Source: Duganella sp. Root336D2 (lineage in GTDB: Bacteria; Pseudomonadota; Gammaproteobacteria; Burkholderiales; Burkholderiaceae_D). From it: 64,000 nucleotides of DNA. Under the pieces are notes generated by a model. That model was not told the origin of the DNA, did no database searches, and saw only the letters and a program-made list of their open reading frames with translations. The stretch covers positions 457,736 to 521,735 of the forward strand of contig NZ_LMDB01000012.1 of the NCBI RefSeq assembly GCF_001425005.1. The letters are read 5' to 3'. A program made the position numbers and the translations under genes. This document shows, piece after piece, positions 1-7,895 of this stretch (positions within the stretch are counted from its first letter, which is position 1; each line of letters opens with the position of its first letter).

Positions 1-62
1 GGACTGTCCTCCACGATGAGTATTTCCAGCTCATCGGGCGCGATATCGTAGCTGGAGTCCAA
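1..62 (-). CDS. Response regulator, N-terminal fragment (runs off window)
   Basis: Reading leftwards from a TTG codon at 62, the first 20 codons end in a hydrophobic strand followed by ILIVEDS. This is the first beta strand and acidic pocket of a CheY-like receiver domain. A strong GGAGGTGA Shine-Dalgarno lies just before the TTG. The gene follows the dioxygenase gene on the same strand after about 42 bases, so it probably belongs to the same transcript. Output domain and partner kinase are outside the window, so the function cannot be stated further. Confidence 0.6.
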   Translation of the reverse strand, partial: MDSSYDIAPDELEILIVEDS

Positions 63-104
63 GTCACCTCCAAAATGGTTGGGTGATCAGACTATACCGT
101 TTTT

Positions 105-815
105 TCACCCGCCTTGGAAACCGCCGTCACGATAGGTGATGACCAGTGTGTCGCGGTGGCCATGATCGGCCACGGGCTGGATCGGGGTCGATTCATGAAT
201 GACAGCCGCGTCGTCCAGCAGCAGCATGGTCCATGGCTCGGTCATGGTGAAGCGTTTGCCGTTCGGGCCATCGGCCTCGAACACGCGGGTCTCGCCGCCC
301 TTGATGCCGTGGCGTCCAACCAGCAGCACTGCCACGAAGTCGACGCCGTCGCGGTGGGCGCCCTCCGGGGTGGGACGGCCGATGCCATCGGTGGTGTCGA
401 TGCGGAACTGGTGGGCTTCGACGTACCAGGGATGCTGGCCGCGCACCTGGGCGCAGGACTGGCCGATGGCGGCGAGCAGCTTGCTCCAGGCCGGGTTGGC
501 GACGGTCTCCGCTGCCACAGGTTCGAACAGCCGGCGCATGCCGCCGTGCAGGGCGTTGTATTCGACCGGCTGCCAATGGGCGCGGTGTTCGGTCTGGTCC
601 AGCGCCAGGCCGTCCTGCACGAAGCAGGAATGGCGGCGGCGGCGATAGCGGCCGCCGTCTTTCAGGTAGTTGTCCGTGGCCAGGTCGTCCCAGCTTGGGA
701 CCAGGGAATTCAGTTCATCCAGGGTGCAGCCAGCCAGGCTGGCCACGTCGGCCGGCTTGAGCAGGGCGTAGCCGGCGCTGCGCAGGGTGTGGATCAATTG
801 GGGCAAGGGCGTCAT
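105..815 (-). CDS. 2OG-Fe dioxygenase family protein (BsmA/IDO-like)
   Basis: About 236 residues. It resembles the PF10014 family of 2-oxoglutarate/Fe(II) dioxygenases, which includes the biofilm protein BsmA and free amino-acid hydroxylases such as the isoleucine dioxygenase IDO. The iron triad fits HxD in GAHRDG (about residues 154 and 156) and a distal His in VIHEST (about 207); Arg in HGHRDT (about 221) would hold 2-oxoglutarate. No signal peptide, so cytoplasmic. Two consecutive ATG codons (818 and 815) follow an AAAGGG; the second has better spacing. A TTG further upstream (845) overlaps the receptor gene and is less likely. Substrate unknown. Confidence 0.75.
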   Translation of the reverse strand: MTPLPQLIHTLRSAGYALLKPADVASLAGCTLDELNSLVPSWDDLATDNYLKDGGRYRRRRHSCFVQDGLALDQTEHRAHWQPVEYNALHGGMRRLFEPVAAETVANPAWSKLLAAIGQSCAQVRGQHPWYVEAHQFRIDTTDGIGRPTPEGAHRDGVDFVAVLLVGRHGIKGGETRVFEADGPNGKRFTMTEPWTMLLLDDAAVIHESTPIQPVADHGHRDTLVITYRDGGFQGG

Positions 816-832
816 CATGCCCTTTATTGTAC

Positions 833-2845
833 TTAGAATATGCAATTCAGGCTGAGGCGGAAAGACCTGGCCTCGACCGGGTGGAAATGGATGCCGGCAC
901 TGGGCCCGGATTCGCCCTTCAGGCGCGACTCGTAGAAGTAGTCGATGGCCGATACCCGGCGGTTGGCCAGGTTGAAGGCTTCCAGCTCCAGCGTGGTGCG
1001 GGCGGCCAGCTTGTAGGCCAGCCGGCTGTTGACGATGGCGCTGGCTTTCGAGCGCACCGAATTATCCTCCACCAGCGGGCGCGGGCCGAACCAGCGCAGG
1101 CGCAGGGCGCCCGACCAGGGGCCGGCCGGGGTAAAGGTGGCGGCCAGTTGGGCCACGCCTTCGACCGCACCCGGGATGCGGTCGCCTTCGGGCGCCGCAT
1201 GTTGCAAGCGGCCGCGCGCAAAGGCCAGGTCGGCATCCAGCGACAGCCATTTGAACGGCTTGTAGTAGTTGGAAAACTCGATGCCGTAGCGGCGGCTCGG
1301 GCGGCCCGCTTCGGTGCTGCCGGCGTCGCCCAGGTAGACCAGTTCCGAATCGAAGTCCAGGCGGTACAGGGCCAGGACCGTCTGCAGGCCTTTGACTGCT
1401 TCGCTACGCAAGCCCAATTCGAGGCCGCGCGAGCGGGCCAGGGGCGTGGCCGGATCCTGCGCCTGCGTCACGCCGCGCGCATCGTTGCTGTGGAAGCCGC
1501 GGCCGGCGTTCAGGTAGAACTCGGAACGCGACCAGGGGCCGAAGGCCAGGCTGATGCTCGGGCTGGCCAGGGTTTTGTCGGCGCGCGCATCGCCAACTGC
1601 AAAGCGGTAGCGGTCCAGCCGCACGCCGGCCTCGCCGCGCAGCCACGAAGTCACGCGCAGGCGCTGCTGCAGGTAGAGGGCGGCGCTGGTTTCGACGATA
1701 TGGTCGGCGCGGACGGTCGCCAGCACTTGCCGCGCTGCCGTGCGCTGCAAGGCGTTGAAGATATTGTCGTTCTGCGCCTGCAGGCCCAGCGTGGTGCTCC
1801 AGGCCATGTCGTCCATATGGTCATGCCAGCTATGGCTTAGGTCGAAGCCGCTGGTGACGCGGCGGTCGGGCTGGGCGAACTGGTCGCCATGCACCGGGTC
1901 GTCGAGGAAATAGGTGAAGTTGGAGAACAGCTCGAGCCGGTTGTTGATGATGTAGGCGTTGGCACGGCTGGTCTGCTTGTCGTCGCTGCGGGCCCAGCCG
2001 GCGGACAGGCTGAAACGGCGCGCCAGGCCGCCATCGGTCGGGTCGATGCCGTCAAAGCGGCCCAGCAGGCCGCTGTCCACTGCGCGTTGCGGGATCTGGT
2101 CGGTCGCATTCCATGCGCCGCGATACGCCATGGCGGTGATGGCGTAGCCGTTGTTGGCGAAGCCCTCGCTGTAGCGCAGCACCGCGTTCAGCTTGCGATA
2201 ATTGTCGCCGCGTGTATACGGGCCGTCGCTGTGCACGGTCTCCAGCGCATACAGCCACGCTCCACTGGCGCCGGATTCGCGCGAGCCGGCCAGCAGGGCG
2301 CGGCCATAGCCGTTCTGCCCCGCCGTGGTGCTGGCCTGGTCCTGTGGCAAACGGCTGGAATAATGGATTGCAGTGGCGCCGGCTGAGGAAAAATCGCCGC
2401 TGCCGGCGTTGTACGGCCCCTTGCTGTAATCGAGCCGCGCCACCAGTTCAGGGATGATGAAATTCAGGTCGGTCCAGCCCTGGCCGTGTGCATGGCTGCG
2501 CTGGTTGACCGGCATGCCGTCCACCGTGGTGCGCAGGTCGGTGCCGTGATCGAGGTTGAAACCGCGCAGGTAGAACTGGTTGGCCTTTCCTTCGCCGCTA
2601 TGCTGGCTGGCGACCAGTCCGGGCGTTGCTTCCAGCAATTCGCCCGGACGGTAAATGGTGCGCGCCTCGAGCTGGCGCTGCGTCACGCTGCCCATGCCGG
2701 CGGAATCGGCTACGCCAACCTGGCTGGCGCGCGCGCCTTCGACCAGCACGCGCTGCGTGAAAGGATCATCGGCATAAGCCGCGGCGGGCGCAAGCAGGCA
2801 TGCACATGCCAGTGCTGTTCGCCGCTTAGGGGAGCGGCTGTTCAC
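833..2845 (-). CDS. TonB-dependent outer membrane receptor
   Basis: 670 residues from a GTG start. Signal peptide of about 25 residues ending AYA-DD. The plug domain shows RPGELLEATPGLV, then YLRGFNLDHGT and VDGMPVN, all typical receptor plug motifs. The barrel ends with Leu-Asn-Cys-Ile-Phe, with the usual terminal aromatic. Cargo cannot be read from sequence. The start overlaps the end of the DUF6702 gene by 20 bases, and the stop lies about 18 bases before the dioxygenase start, so the genes are one operon. The pairing with a secreted M1 peptidase and a DUF6702 protein suggests the cargo or its processing involves peptides or metal complexes; this is inference. Confidence 0.85.
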   Translation of the reverse strand: MNSRSPKRRTALACACLLAPAAAYADDPFTQRVLVEGARASQVGVADSAGMGSVTQRQLEARTIYRPGELLEATPGLVASQHSGEGKANQFYLRGFNLDHGTDLRTTVDGMPVNQRSHAHGQGWTDLNFIIPELVARLDYSKGPYNAGSGDFSSAGATAIHYSSRLPQDQASTTAGQNGYGRALLAGSRESGASGAWLYALETVHSDGPYTRGDNYRKLNAVLRYSEGFANNGYAITAMAYRGAWNATDQIPQRAVDSGLLGRFDGIDPTDGGLARRFSLSAGWARSDDKQTSRANAYIINNRLELFSNFTYFLDDPVHGDQFAQPDRRVTSGFDLSHSWHDHMDDMAWSTTLGLQAQNDNIFNALQRTAARQVLATVRADHIVETSAALYLQQRLRVTSWLRGEAGVRLDRYRFAVGDARADKTLASPSISLAFGPWSRSEFYLNAGRGFHSNDARGVTQAQDPATPLARSRGLELGLRSEAVKGLQTVLALYRLDFDSELVYLGDAGSTEAGRPSRRYGIEFSNYYKPFKWLSLDADLAFARGRLQHAAPEGDRIPGAVEGVAQLAATFTPAGPWSGALRLRWFGPRPLVEDNSVRSKASAIVNSRLAYKLAARTTLELEAFNLANRRVSAIDYFYESRLKGESGPSAGIHFHPVEARSFRLSLNCIF

Positions 2846-3314
2846 GGCAATCGCGGTTGAAAACGATGGAAGCCGGCGGGCGGCCCGGAGCGCTGACGTT
2901 GACGTTGTTGACTTGTTGCGGCAGGAAGTCAGTCAGCATGCCATCCAGCAGCACGGCACCCGGCGGCAGTGCGGTTTTTTCGATCTCCTGGAACACGGTG
3001 ATGCTGTCGACATTGGCTTGCATGCCGACCCAGTGCAGCGCCACAGGCTTGCCGTTGACGCTGATGCGGAACTGCTTTTCGAGGTAGCGACGGAACACGG
3101 CCTGATCCTCCTCCAACCCAAGGTCGAACTGGCGCTGGTACAGGTTCATCAGCAGCGCTTCCACGTCATGCGCCGTGTAGGTATGCACCACCTCCGTGCT
3201 GCCCGTGCGTTGGTTGAAGCTGATCTCCGTCAAGCCGACGTGAAAATTATGGGCTTGCGCGGCTGCGCTGCACCAGAGCAGCGCAGCCGCCAGGACTGCT
3301 TTAAAGCGGATCAT
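2826..3314 (-). CDS. DUF6702 family secreted protein
   Basis: 162 residues with a clear signal peptide (cleavage near AAAQA-HNF). The mature start, HNFHVGLTEISFN, followed by a conserved pattern around HDVEALL, fits the DUF6702 family of small periplasmic or exported proteins with no known activity. The ATG at 3314 overlaps the TGA of the M1 peptidase gene (TGATG), which implies translational coupling; a GTG one codon earlier is also possible. It sits between a secreted peptidase and a TonB receptor, so an accessory role in that system is plausible but unproven. Confidence 0.7.
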   Translation of the reverse strand: MIRFKAVLAAALLWCSAAAQAHNFHVGLTEISFNQRTGSTEVVHTYTAHDVEALLMNLYQRQFDLGLEEDQAVFRRYLEKQFRISVNGKPVALHWVGMQANVDSITVFQEIEKTALPPGAVLLDGMLTDFLPQQVNNVNVSAPGRPPASIVFNRDCREQPLP

Positions 3315-5677
3315 CACTTGGCTTCAGTTTCCGCGTCCTGCTTCTTCTTCAGCGGAGTGTTGAAGTCCTTCATCATGTTATCCGGCTGGTGCGACTTGAA
3401 CAGCTCCAGGCGCGAAGGCGTTATCTTGCGCGGCCAGGCGTTGTTCGACTGGTCGATGTCGGCGGTTTCCCAGTACGGGTCATGTACCAGCGACACCAGC
3501 GGCTCGTCGGTCACGATGACCTTGGTGATCTTCTTCGGCGAGTAGCGCCACACTTCGGCAGGAACGCGCTCGATGTACTTTTTGCCCGACTTCAGCTCGA
3601 GCTGCAGGACCAGCGGGGTCACCAGGCCGCCCAGGTTCGAGAAGTCCACCAGGTACAGGTGCTTGCCCTGTGCCAGCAAGTCCTTTTCCCACTGTTCCAG
3701 GTCGTTGGTCGACTCGGAAAACTTGTTGCGGTCGGCGTTGGTGACGGTGAACTCGTCGTGTTCGTTGTAGAAGTCCTTCAGGGCGGGCTGCTCGTCCACC
3801 TTGTGCACCATGCCTTTGTTGCGCTGGTCGATGATGGAGACCGGCTCCGCATCACGCTGCGCCTTCTTCCAGGCTTTTTCCGTTTCAGGATTTTTGGTGC
3901 TGACGCCGTATTCGCTGATGCCATCGATCGACACGTCCACCGCATCGGTGGTGTAGAACCAGCCGCGCCAGAACCAGTCAAGGTCGGTACCCGAAGCGTC
4001 TTCCATGGTGCGGAAGAAGTCGGCCGGGGTAGGGCGCTTGAATTTCCAGCGGCGCGCATATTCGCGGAAGGCGTAGTCGAACAGCTCACGGCCCAGCACT
4101 GTTTCGCGCAGGATGTTCAGCGCCGCGGCAGGCTTGGCGTAGGCGTTATTCCCGAACTGGAGCAGCGACTCCGAGTTGGTCATGATCGGCACCTGGTTCT
4201 TGGAACGCATATAGTCGACGATGAAGCGCGGATCGCCGCGGCCGGCCGGGTAGTTGTCTTCCCAGGCCTCCTGCGCCAGCGACTGCACGAAGGTGTTCAG
4301 GCCTTCATCCATCCAGGTCCACTGGCGCTCGTCGCTGTTGACGATCATCGGGAAGTAGTTGTGGCCGACCTCGTGGATGACCACGCCGATCAGGCCATAT
4401 TTGGCGCGCTTGGTGTAGGTGATTTCGCCGGTCTTCTTGTCCTTCACAGGGCGCGGGCCGTTGAAGGAGATCATCGGGTACTCCATGCCGCCCACCGGGC
4501 CGTTGACGGAAATCGCGGTCGGGTATGGGTAATCCAGGCTGTACTTGTTGTACTGCTCGATGGTGTGGATGATGGCTGCGGTCGAATACTTCTCCCACAG
4601 CGGATTGCCTTCCTTCGGATAGTAGGACATGGCCATCAGGTTGCTGCCGTCCTTCTTGTAGCCCTGTGCATCCCAGATGAACTTGCGCGAGGAGGCCCAG
4701 GCGAAGTCGCGCACGTTTTTGGCCTTGAAGTGCCAGGTCTTGCTGCCCTTGGCCTGGTTCTTCTCGGCTTGCTCGGCTTCGGCCTGAGTCACGATGACAA
4801 CCGGCGTCTTGCTGGTGCGGGCCTTGGCCAGGCGGTCGCGCTGGCTTGCGCTCAGCACCTCGTTCGGATTTTGCAGCTCGCCGGTGGAGGCCACGATGTG
4901 GTCGGCCGGCACGGTGATTTGTACGTCGTAGTCGCCGAATTCCAGCGTGAACTCGCCGGAACCCAGGAACTGCTTGTGCTGCCAGCCGTACACGTCGTAG
5001 TAGGCCGCCATGCGCGGGAACCACTGGGCGATTTCGAACAGCGCGTTCTTGTCTTCGGCGAAGTATTCGTAGCCGGACCGGCCGCCAAGTACTTTCTGCT
5101 CATTGATCTTGTAGGTCCAGTCGATGGAGAAGTTGAACTTCTCGCCCGGCTTCAGCGGCTGCTGCAGCTCGATGCGCATCATGGTGCGGTTGATCGTGGT
5201 CTTCAGCGGCGCGCCGCCGGGACCCTTGACGGAAGCGATCTTGAAGCCGCCGTCGAAGTCGCGGCCGGCCAGGATGTTGCGCAGGCCATCGTACTTCATG
5301 CCTTCTTCATCGCTCTTGGCACGGCCCCAGGCTTCGCGCGAAGGCGCGGTCATGGTCATGCGGGCATCGGAATCCGATTTGTAGATGTTCTGGTCGAGCT
5401 GCAGCCACAGGTAATGCAGGGTGTCCGGCGAGTTATTGTGGTAAGTGACCTGGCCGCTGCCCGAAATGGCGCGGTTGGCCTCATCCAGCGTGGCGCGGAT
5501 CGTGTAGTCCGCACGCTGCTGCCAATAGGCATGGCCCGGAGCCCCGGAGGCGGTACGGTACTGATTGGCGGCAGGCAGCAGCTCCTCGAGCTGGCGGAAT
5601 TTGTCATCGAATGGATCGGCAGCGAAAGCCGTCGCCGTCAGGCAGAGTGCGGCAACACCGAATTGAAAGCGTTTCAT
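3314..5677 (-). CDS. Secreted M1-family metallopeptidase
   Basis: 787 residues with signal peptide (about 1-20). It has an M1 beta-saddle region, a GGMEY exopeptidase motif at about 396-400, zinc motif HEVGH at 435-439 and the third ligand in the DEGLNTF segment (Glu about 458), spaced as in M1 aminopeptidases. The catalytic core is therefore complete. The C-terminal 200 residues lack a recognised domain. It is the first gene of the run M1 peptidase, DUF6702, TonB receptor, dioxygenase. Likely periplasmic or surface peptide hydrolysis before uptake. The start ATG has no strong Shine-Dalgarno but begins an obvious signal peptide. Confidence 0.9.
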   Translation of the reverse strand: MKRFQFGVAALCLTATAFAADPFDDKFRQLEELLPAANQYRTASGAPGHAYWQQRADYTIRATLDEANRAISGSGQVTYHNNSPDTLHYLWLQLDQNIYKSDSDARMTMTAPSREAWGRAKSDEEGMKYDGLRNILAGRDFDGGFKIASVKGPGGAPLKTTINRTMMRIELQQPLKPGEKFNFSIDWTYKINEQKVLGGRSGYEYFAEDKNALFEIAQWFPRMAAYYDVYGWQHKQFLGSGEFTLEFGDYDVQITVPADHIVASTGELQNPNEVLSASQRDRLAKARTSKTPVVIVTQAEAEQAEKNQAKGSKTWHFKAKNVRDFAWASSRKFIWDAQGYKKDGSNLMAMSYYPKEGNPLWEKYSTAAIIHTIEQYNKYSLDYPYPTAISVNGPVGGMEYPMISFNGPRPVKDKKTGEITYTKRAKYGLIGVVIHEVGHNYFPMIVNSDERQWTWMDEGLNTFVQSLAQEAWEDNYPAGRGDPRFIVDYMRSKNQVPIMTNSESLLQFGNNAYAKPAAALNILRETVLGRELFDYAFREYARRWKFKRPTPADFFRTMEDASGTDLDWFWRGWFYTTDAVDVSIDGISEYGVSTKNPETEKAWKKAQRDAEPVSIIDQRNKGMVHKVDEQPALKDFYNEHDEFTVTNADRNKFSESTNDLEQWEKDLLAQGKHLYLVDFSNLGGLVTPLVLQLELKSGKKYIERVPAEVWRYSPKKITKVIVTDEPLVSLVHDPYWETADIDQSNNAWPRKITPSRLELFKSHQPDNMMKDFNTPLKKKQDAETEAK

Positions 5678-5774
5678 CGAATCCCCAGGCTTGTTGTAAT
5701 AAATGCTGGGCTATTCTAGAGAGCTTTTCCCTACGACATTTCGTTTATTTGTAAAAAACCTGAAACATCCGTTG

Positions 5775-5851
5775 TGAAAGTCGGGGTCAGCTCCGGCAAT
5801 CGGACATTCGCTGCGCGAATGTCCGATTGCCGGAGCTGACCCCGACTTTCA
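5775..5851. repeat. Perfect 37-bp inverted repeat hairpin, copy 1
   Basis: Two 37-base arms separated by a 3-base loop (TGC) form a perfect palindrome. It begins four bases after the stop codon of the esterase gene. The outer 30 bases of each arm are the same, with one substitution, as a second palindrome at 38880-38954, which sits in the same place relative to a stop codon. No T-run follows, so it is not a standard intrinsic terminator. It looks like a member of a dispersed REP-like or MITE-like family carrying the GGGGTCAG motif. Confidence 0.85.
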
Positions 5852-5855
5852 TCTT

Positions 5856-6854
5856 TCACTTCAGGCGGTATTTCAGCTCTTCACCAGCCTGGCGCATGGC
5901 GGTCTTGGTGCCGGGTACGTTGCTCAGCACGTTCAGCAGGCCGAAATCGTGGATCATGCCGTTGTAGCGGATGGTGGTGGTTTCGACACCGGCGGCATCG
6001 AGTTTTTTGCCATAAGCTTCGCCTTCGTCGCGCAACACGTCGAATTCGGCGGTCTGGATCAGGGTGGGCGGCAAGCCTTTCAACTGCTCGCTCGAAGCCT
6101 GCAAAGGCGATGCGTAGATCTCCTTGCGTTGCGCCAGGTCGGTCGTGTAATTGTCCCAGAACCATTTCATGGCATTACGGGTCAGGAAGTGGCCATCGGC
6201 GTATTGCTGGTACGACGCGTTGTCGAAATTGGCGTCGGTGACCGGCCATAACAGGACCTGGGCGCGCAGCTTGGGCTGGCCCTGGTCTTTCGCCATCAGC
6301 GCCACGACCGCTGCCATATTGCCGCCGACGCTATTGCCGGCCACTGCGAGGCGGGAGCCGTCGACATTGATTTCCTTGCCATTCCTGGCGACCCATTTGC
6401 TTGCGCCATAGGCTTGCTTGATTGCCACGCCATAGCCGGCTTCCGGTGAAGGGGTGTAATCAACAAACACTGCAGCGGCGCCGGAATTCACCACCAGGTC
6501 GCGCACCAGGCGTTCATGGGTGGGAAAATCGCCCAAAACCCAGCCGCCGCCGTGGAAGAACATGAAGACCGGCAGCGCGCCTTTGGCGCCGGCGGGACGC
6601 ACCACGTGCAGCTTGATCTTTTCGCCGTCGACTTCGATTACCTTTTCGGAGACGTCGGCGGCCGGCAGCTTGGCGCCTTTCTGCGCGCCCACCAGGACCT
6701 GGCGGGCATCGGCAGGGCTCAGCGACTCGAGCGGCGCGCCGCCTTCGATGGCTTTCAGGAATTGCGCGGTATGCGGTTCGACGCCCGGCAGGCTGGCGGC
6801 GAAAGCGGAACCGGCGAAGAGGGTAAGGGCAGATGCGGCGATAACGGTTTTCAT
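5856..6854 (-). CDS. Exported alpha/beta-hydrolase (HSL-type esterase)
   Basis: 332 residues. Signal peptide of about 20 residues (cleavage near AFA-ASLPG). The oxyanion-hole motif HGGGW and the nucleophile elbow AGNSVGG (G-N-S-V-G) are those of the hormone-sensitive-lipase group; the acid and His lie in the C-terminal part (DVLRDEG and IHDFG). Start chosen at ATG 6854 because AAGGAG lies seven bases upstream; the TTG two codons earlier overlaps that spacer. It follows the MarR-type regulator gene on the same strand, and a palindrome that also occurs in the regulator promoter lies just upstream, so the regulator probably controls it. Substrate unknown. Confidence 0.85.
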   Translation of the reverse strand: MKTVIAASALTLFAGSAFAASLPGVEPHTAQFLKAIEGGAPLESLSPADARQVLVGAQKGAKLPAADVSEKVIEVDGEKIKLHVVRPAGAKGALPVFMFFHGGGWVLGDFPTHERLVRDLVVNSGAAAVFVDYTPSPEAGYGVAIKQAYGASKWVARNGKEINVDGSRLAVAGNSVGGNMAAVVALMAKDQGQPKLRAQVLLWPVTDANFDNASYQQYADGHFLTRNAMKWFWDNYTTDLAQRKEIYASPLQASSEQLKGLPPTLIQTAEFDVLRDEGEAYGKKLDAAGVETTTIRYNGMIHDFGLLNVLSNVPGTKTAMRQAGEELKYRLK

Positions 6855-6875
6855 GGTCAAGCTCCTTTAGTTAAC

Positions 6876-6899
6876 GATTAAATAGCGTACTACTTAATT
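6876..6899 (-). promoter_or_regulatory. Operator-like palindrome before the esterase gene
   Basis: A 24-base near-perfect inverted repeat centred on the core ATAGCGTACTAC lies 22 bases upstream of the esterase ATG. It matches the sequence at 7430-7453 in the regulator promoter at 17 of 24 positions. The shared core is ATAGYGYACKAY. It is the natural candidate binding site for the adjacent OhrR/MarR-like protein. Confidence 0.6.
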
Positions 6900-6909
6900 G
6901 GTTTTAAAA

Positions 6910-6946
6910 AATGTCCACCTTGGGGTCAGGAACAAAGGTGGACATT
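6910..6946. repeat. 12-bp hairpin enclosing a GGGGTCAG motif
   Basis: Arms AATGTCCACCTT and AAGGTGGACATT enclose a 13-base loop containing GGGGTCAG. It lies about 20 bases after the regulator stop codon. The GGGGTCAG motif is shared with the long hairpins at 5775-5851 and 38880-38954, so it may be a shorter or rearranged relative of that family. Confidence 0.5.
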
Positions 6947-6965
6947 CGTTCTTACGCGTTACTTC

Positions 6966-7421
6966 TTACGAGTTATTCATCAGGCTGGTGCGCAACACGG
7001 ACAGTTCGCGTTGCAGGCGGATCACTTGTTCCAGGTCGCATCCGCTGGCGCCGAGCACGCAGGCCGGCAGCTTGGCGCCTTCATTCCGCAATTCGCTGCC
7101 GTGCGCGGTGAGGGCGATGATCACCTGGCGCTCGTCTTGCGGACAGCGGGTGCGGGTGACCAGTTCAGCCTGCTCCATCCGCTTCAGCAGCGGCGTCAGC
7201 GTGGCCGAGTCGAGGAAAAGGCGGTCGCCCAGGGCGGAAACCGTCTGCTCGTCCTGTTCCCACAACACCATCATCACCAGGTATTGCGAGTAGGTCAGGC
7301 CCAGCTTGCGCAGCAGCTTGCGGTACAACTTGTTCATCGCCAGGGAGGTCGAGTACAAAGCGAAGCACAGTTGCTGGTCGAGCTTGGGAACCTGTTCCAG
7401 GTCAAATGTTTTCGTATCCAT
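6966..7421 (-). CDS. MarR-family regulator, OhrR-like
   Basis: 151 residues from ATG 7421. The N-terminal [11 protein letters not shown] with Cys19 matches the peroxide-sensing Cys region of OhrR proteins, and the winged-helix part has the family signature [16 protein letters not shown] followed by [10 protein letters not shown]. OhrR proteins are dimeric repressors released by oxidation of this Cys by organic hydroperoxides. No ohr peroxidase gene is next to it; instead an exported esterase gene follows on the same strand. The promoter and a palindrome overlap just upstream (7429-7457), indicating autoregulation. A longer open frame upstream is not needed and would contain the promoter. Confidence 0.85.
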   Translation of the reverse strand: MDTKTFDLEQVPKLDQQLCFALYSTSLAMNKLYRKLLRKLGLTYSQYLVMMVLWEQDEQTVSALGDRLFLDSATLTPLLKRMEQAELVTRTRCPQDERQVIIALTAHGSELRNEGAKLPACVLGASGCDLEQVIRLQRELSVLRTSLMNNS

Positions 7422-7428
7422 GGATCGG

Positions 7429-7457
7429 AGTATAGATAGTGCACGATCTAATTGCAA
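7429..7457 (-). promoter_or_regulatory. Sigma70-like promoter with embedded operator for the MarR gene
   Basis: On the minus strand TTGCAA (7452-7457) and TATACT (7429-7434) are separated by exactly 17 bases. The spacer and -10 are covered by the imperfect palindrome 7430-7453 (core ATAGTGCACGAT), which also occurs in front of the esterase gene. The -10 is only about 8 bases from the ATG, so the transcript would be almost leaderless. Confidence 0.6.
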
Positions 7458-7544
7458 GCAAATTTTTCCCTTGACCTTGCCTGATGAGGAATCTTTGACT
7501 ATCGTTAAAGTGCCCGGAACCTGCGCTGCGCAAAGGGGATGACA

Positions 7545-7856
7545 ATGAATCAAATGAATCACTATCATTCAGGCGCCTACCCAGTGCCCGACCAGCGAGG
7601 CCTGGAGCCCGCGCTTTTCCTGGTCGAACTGGACCCGCAGCGTGTCGTTGATGGCGTGCGCTACGACGAAAACTACCTGGCGGATGATGTGCTTGCCTGC
7701 GGCACCATGCGCGAAACCTGCCCGATTTGCGAAGAAGGCCATCTGCAACTGGTCCTGCGCCAGAAGAACGTGCGGGTGGCACACTTGTTCTGTATCGAAT
7801 GCACCCGTTGTTTTGGCGCTTTCCTGCCGGATGGTTCGCCGGCGCTTGCCGACTGA
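7545..7856 (+). CDS. Small Cys-rich (zinc-ribbon-like) hypothetical protein
   Basis: About 103 residues. It carries CPIC and, 28 residues later, CIECTRC, a spacing that could bind zinc like a ribbon. Otherwise no family is recognised. An AAAGGGG precedes three possible ATG codons (7539, 7545, 7554); 7545 has the most reasonable spacing. It is divergent from the MarR gene and ends about 40 bases before the HD-GYP regulator gene, with which it may be cotranscribed. Confidence 0.65.
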   Translation: MNQMNHYHSGAYPVPDQRGLEPALFLVELDPQRVVDGVRYDENYLADDVLACGTMRETCPICEEGHLQLVLRQKNVRVAHLFCIECTRCFGAFLPDGSPALAD

Positions 7857-7895
7857 ACATCCCTACGCGAAGTTCCCGTGCGGTATCATGCCGCA

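Noticed and set aside
3389..5719. A 776-codon open frame antisense to the M1 peptidase gene
   Set aside because: It has no protein-family features and mirrors the codon pattern of a clear metallopeptidase gene; long antisense frames are expected in high-GC DNA.
5775..5851. Long hairpin as intrinsic terminator of the esterase gene
   Set aside because: No T-run follows on either strand, and the stem is far longer than normal terminators; treated as a repeat family instead.
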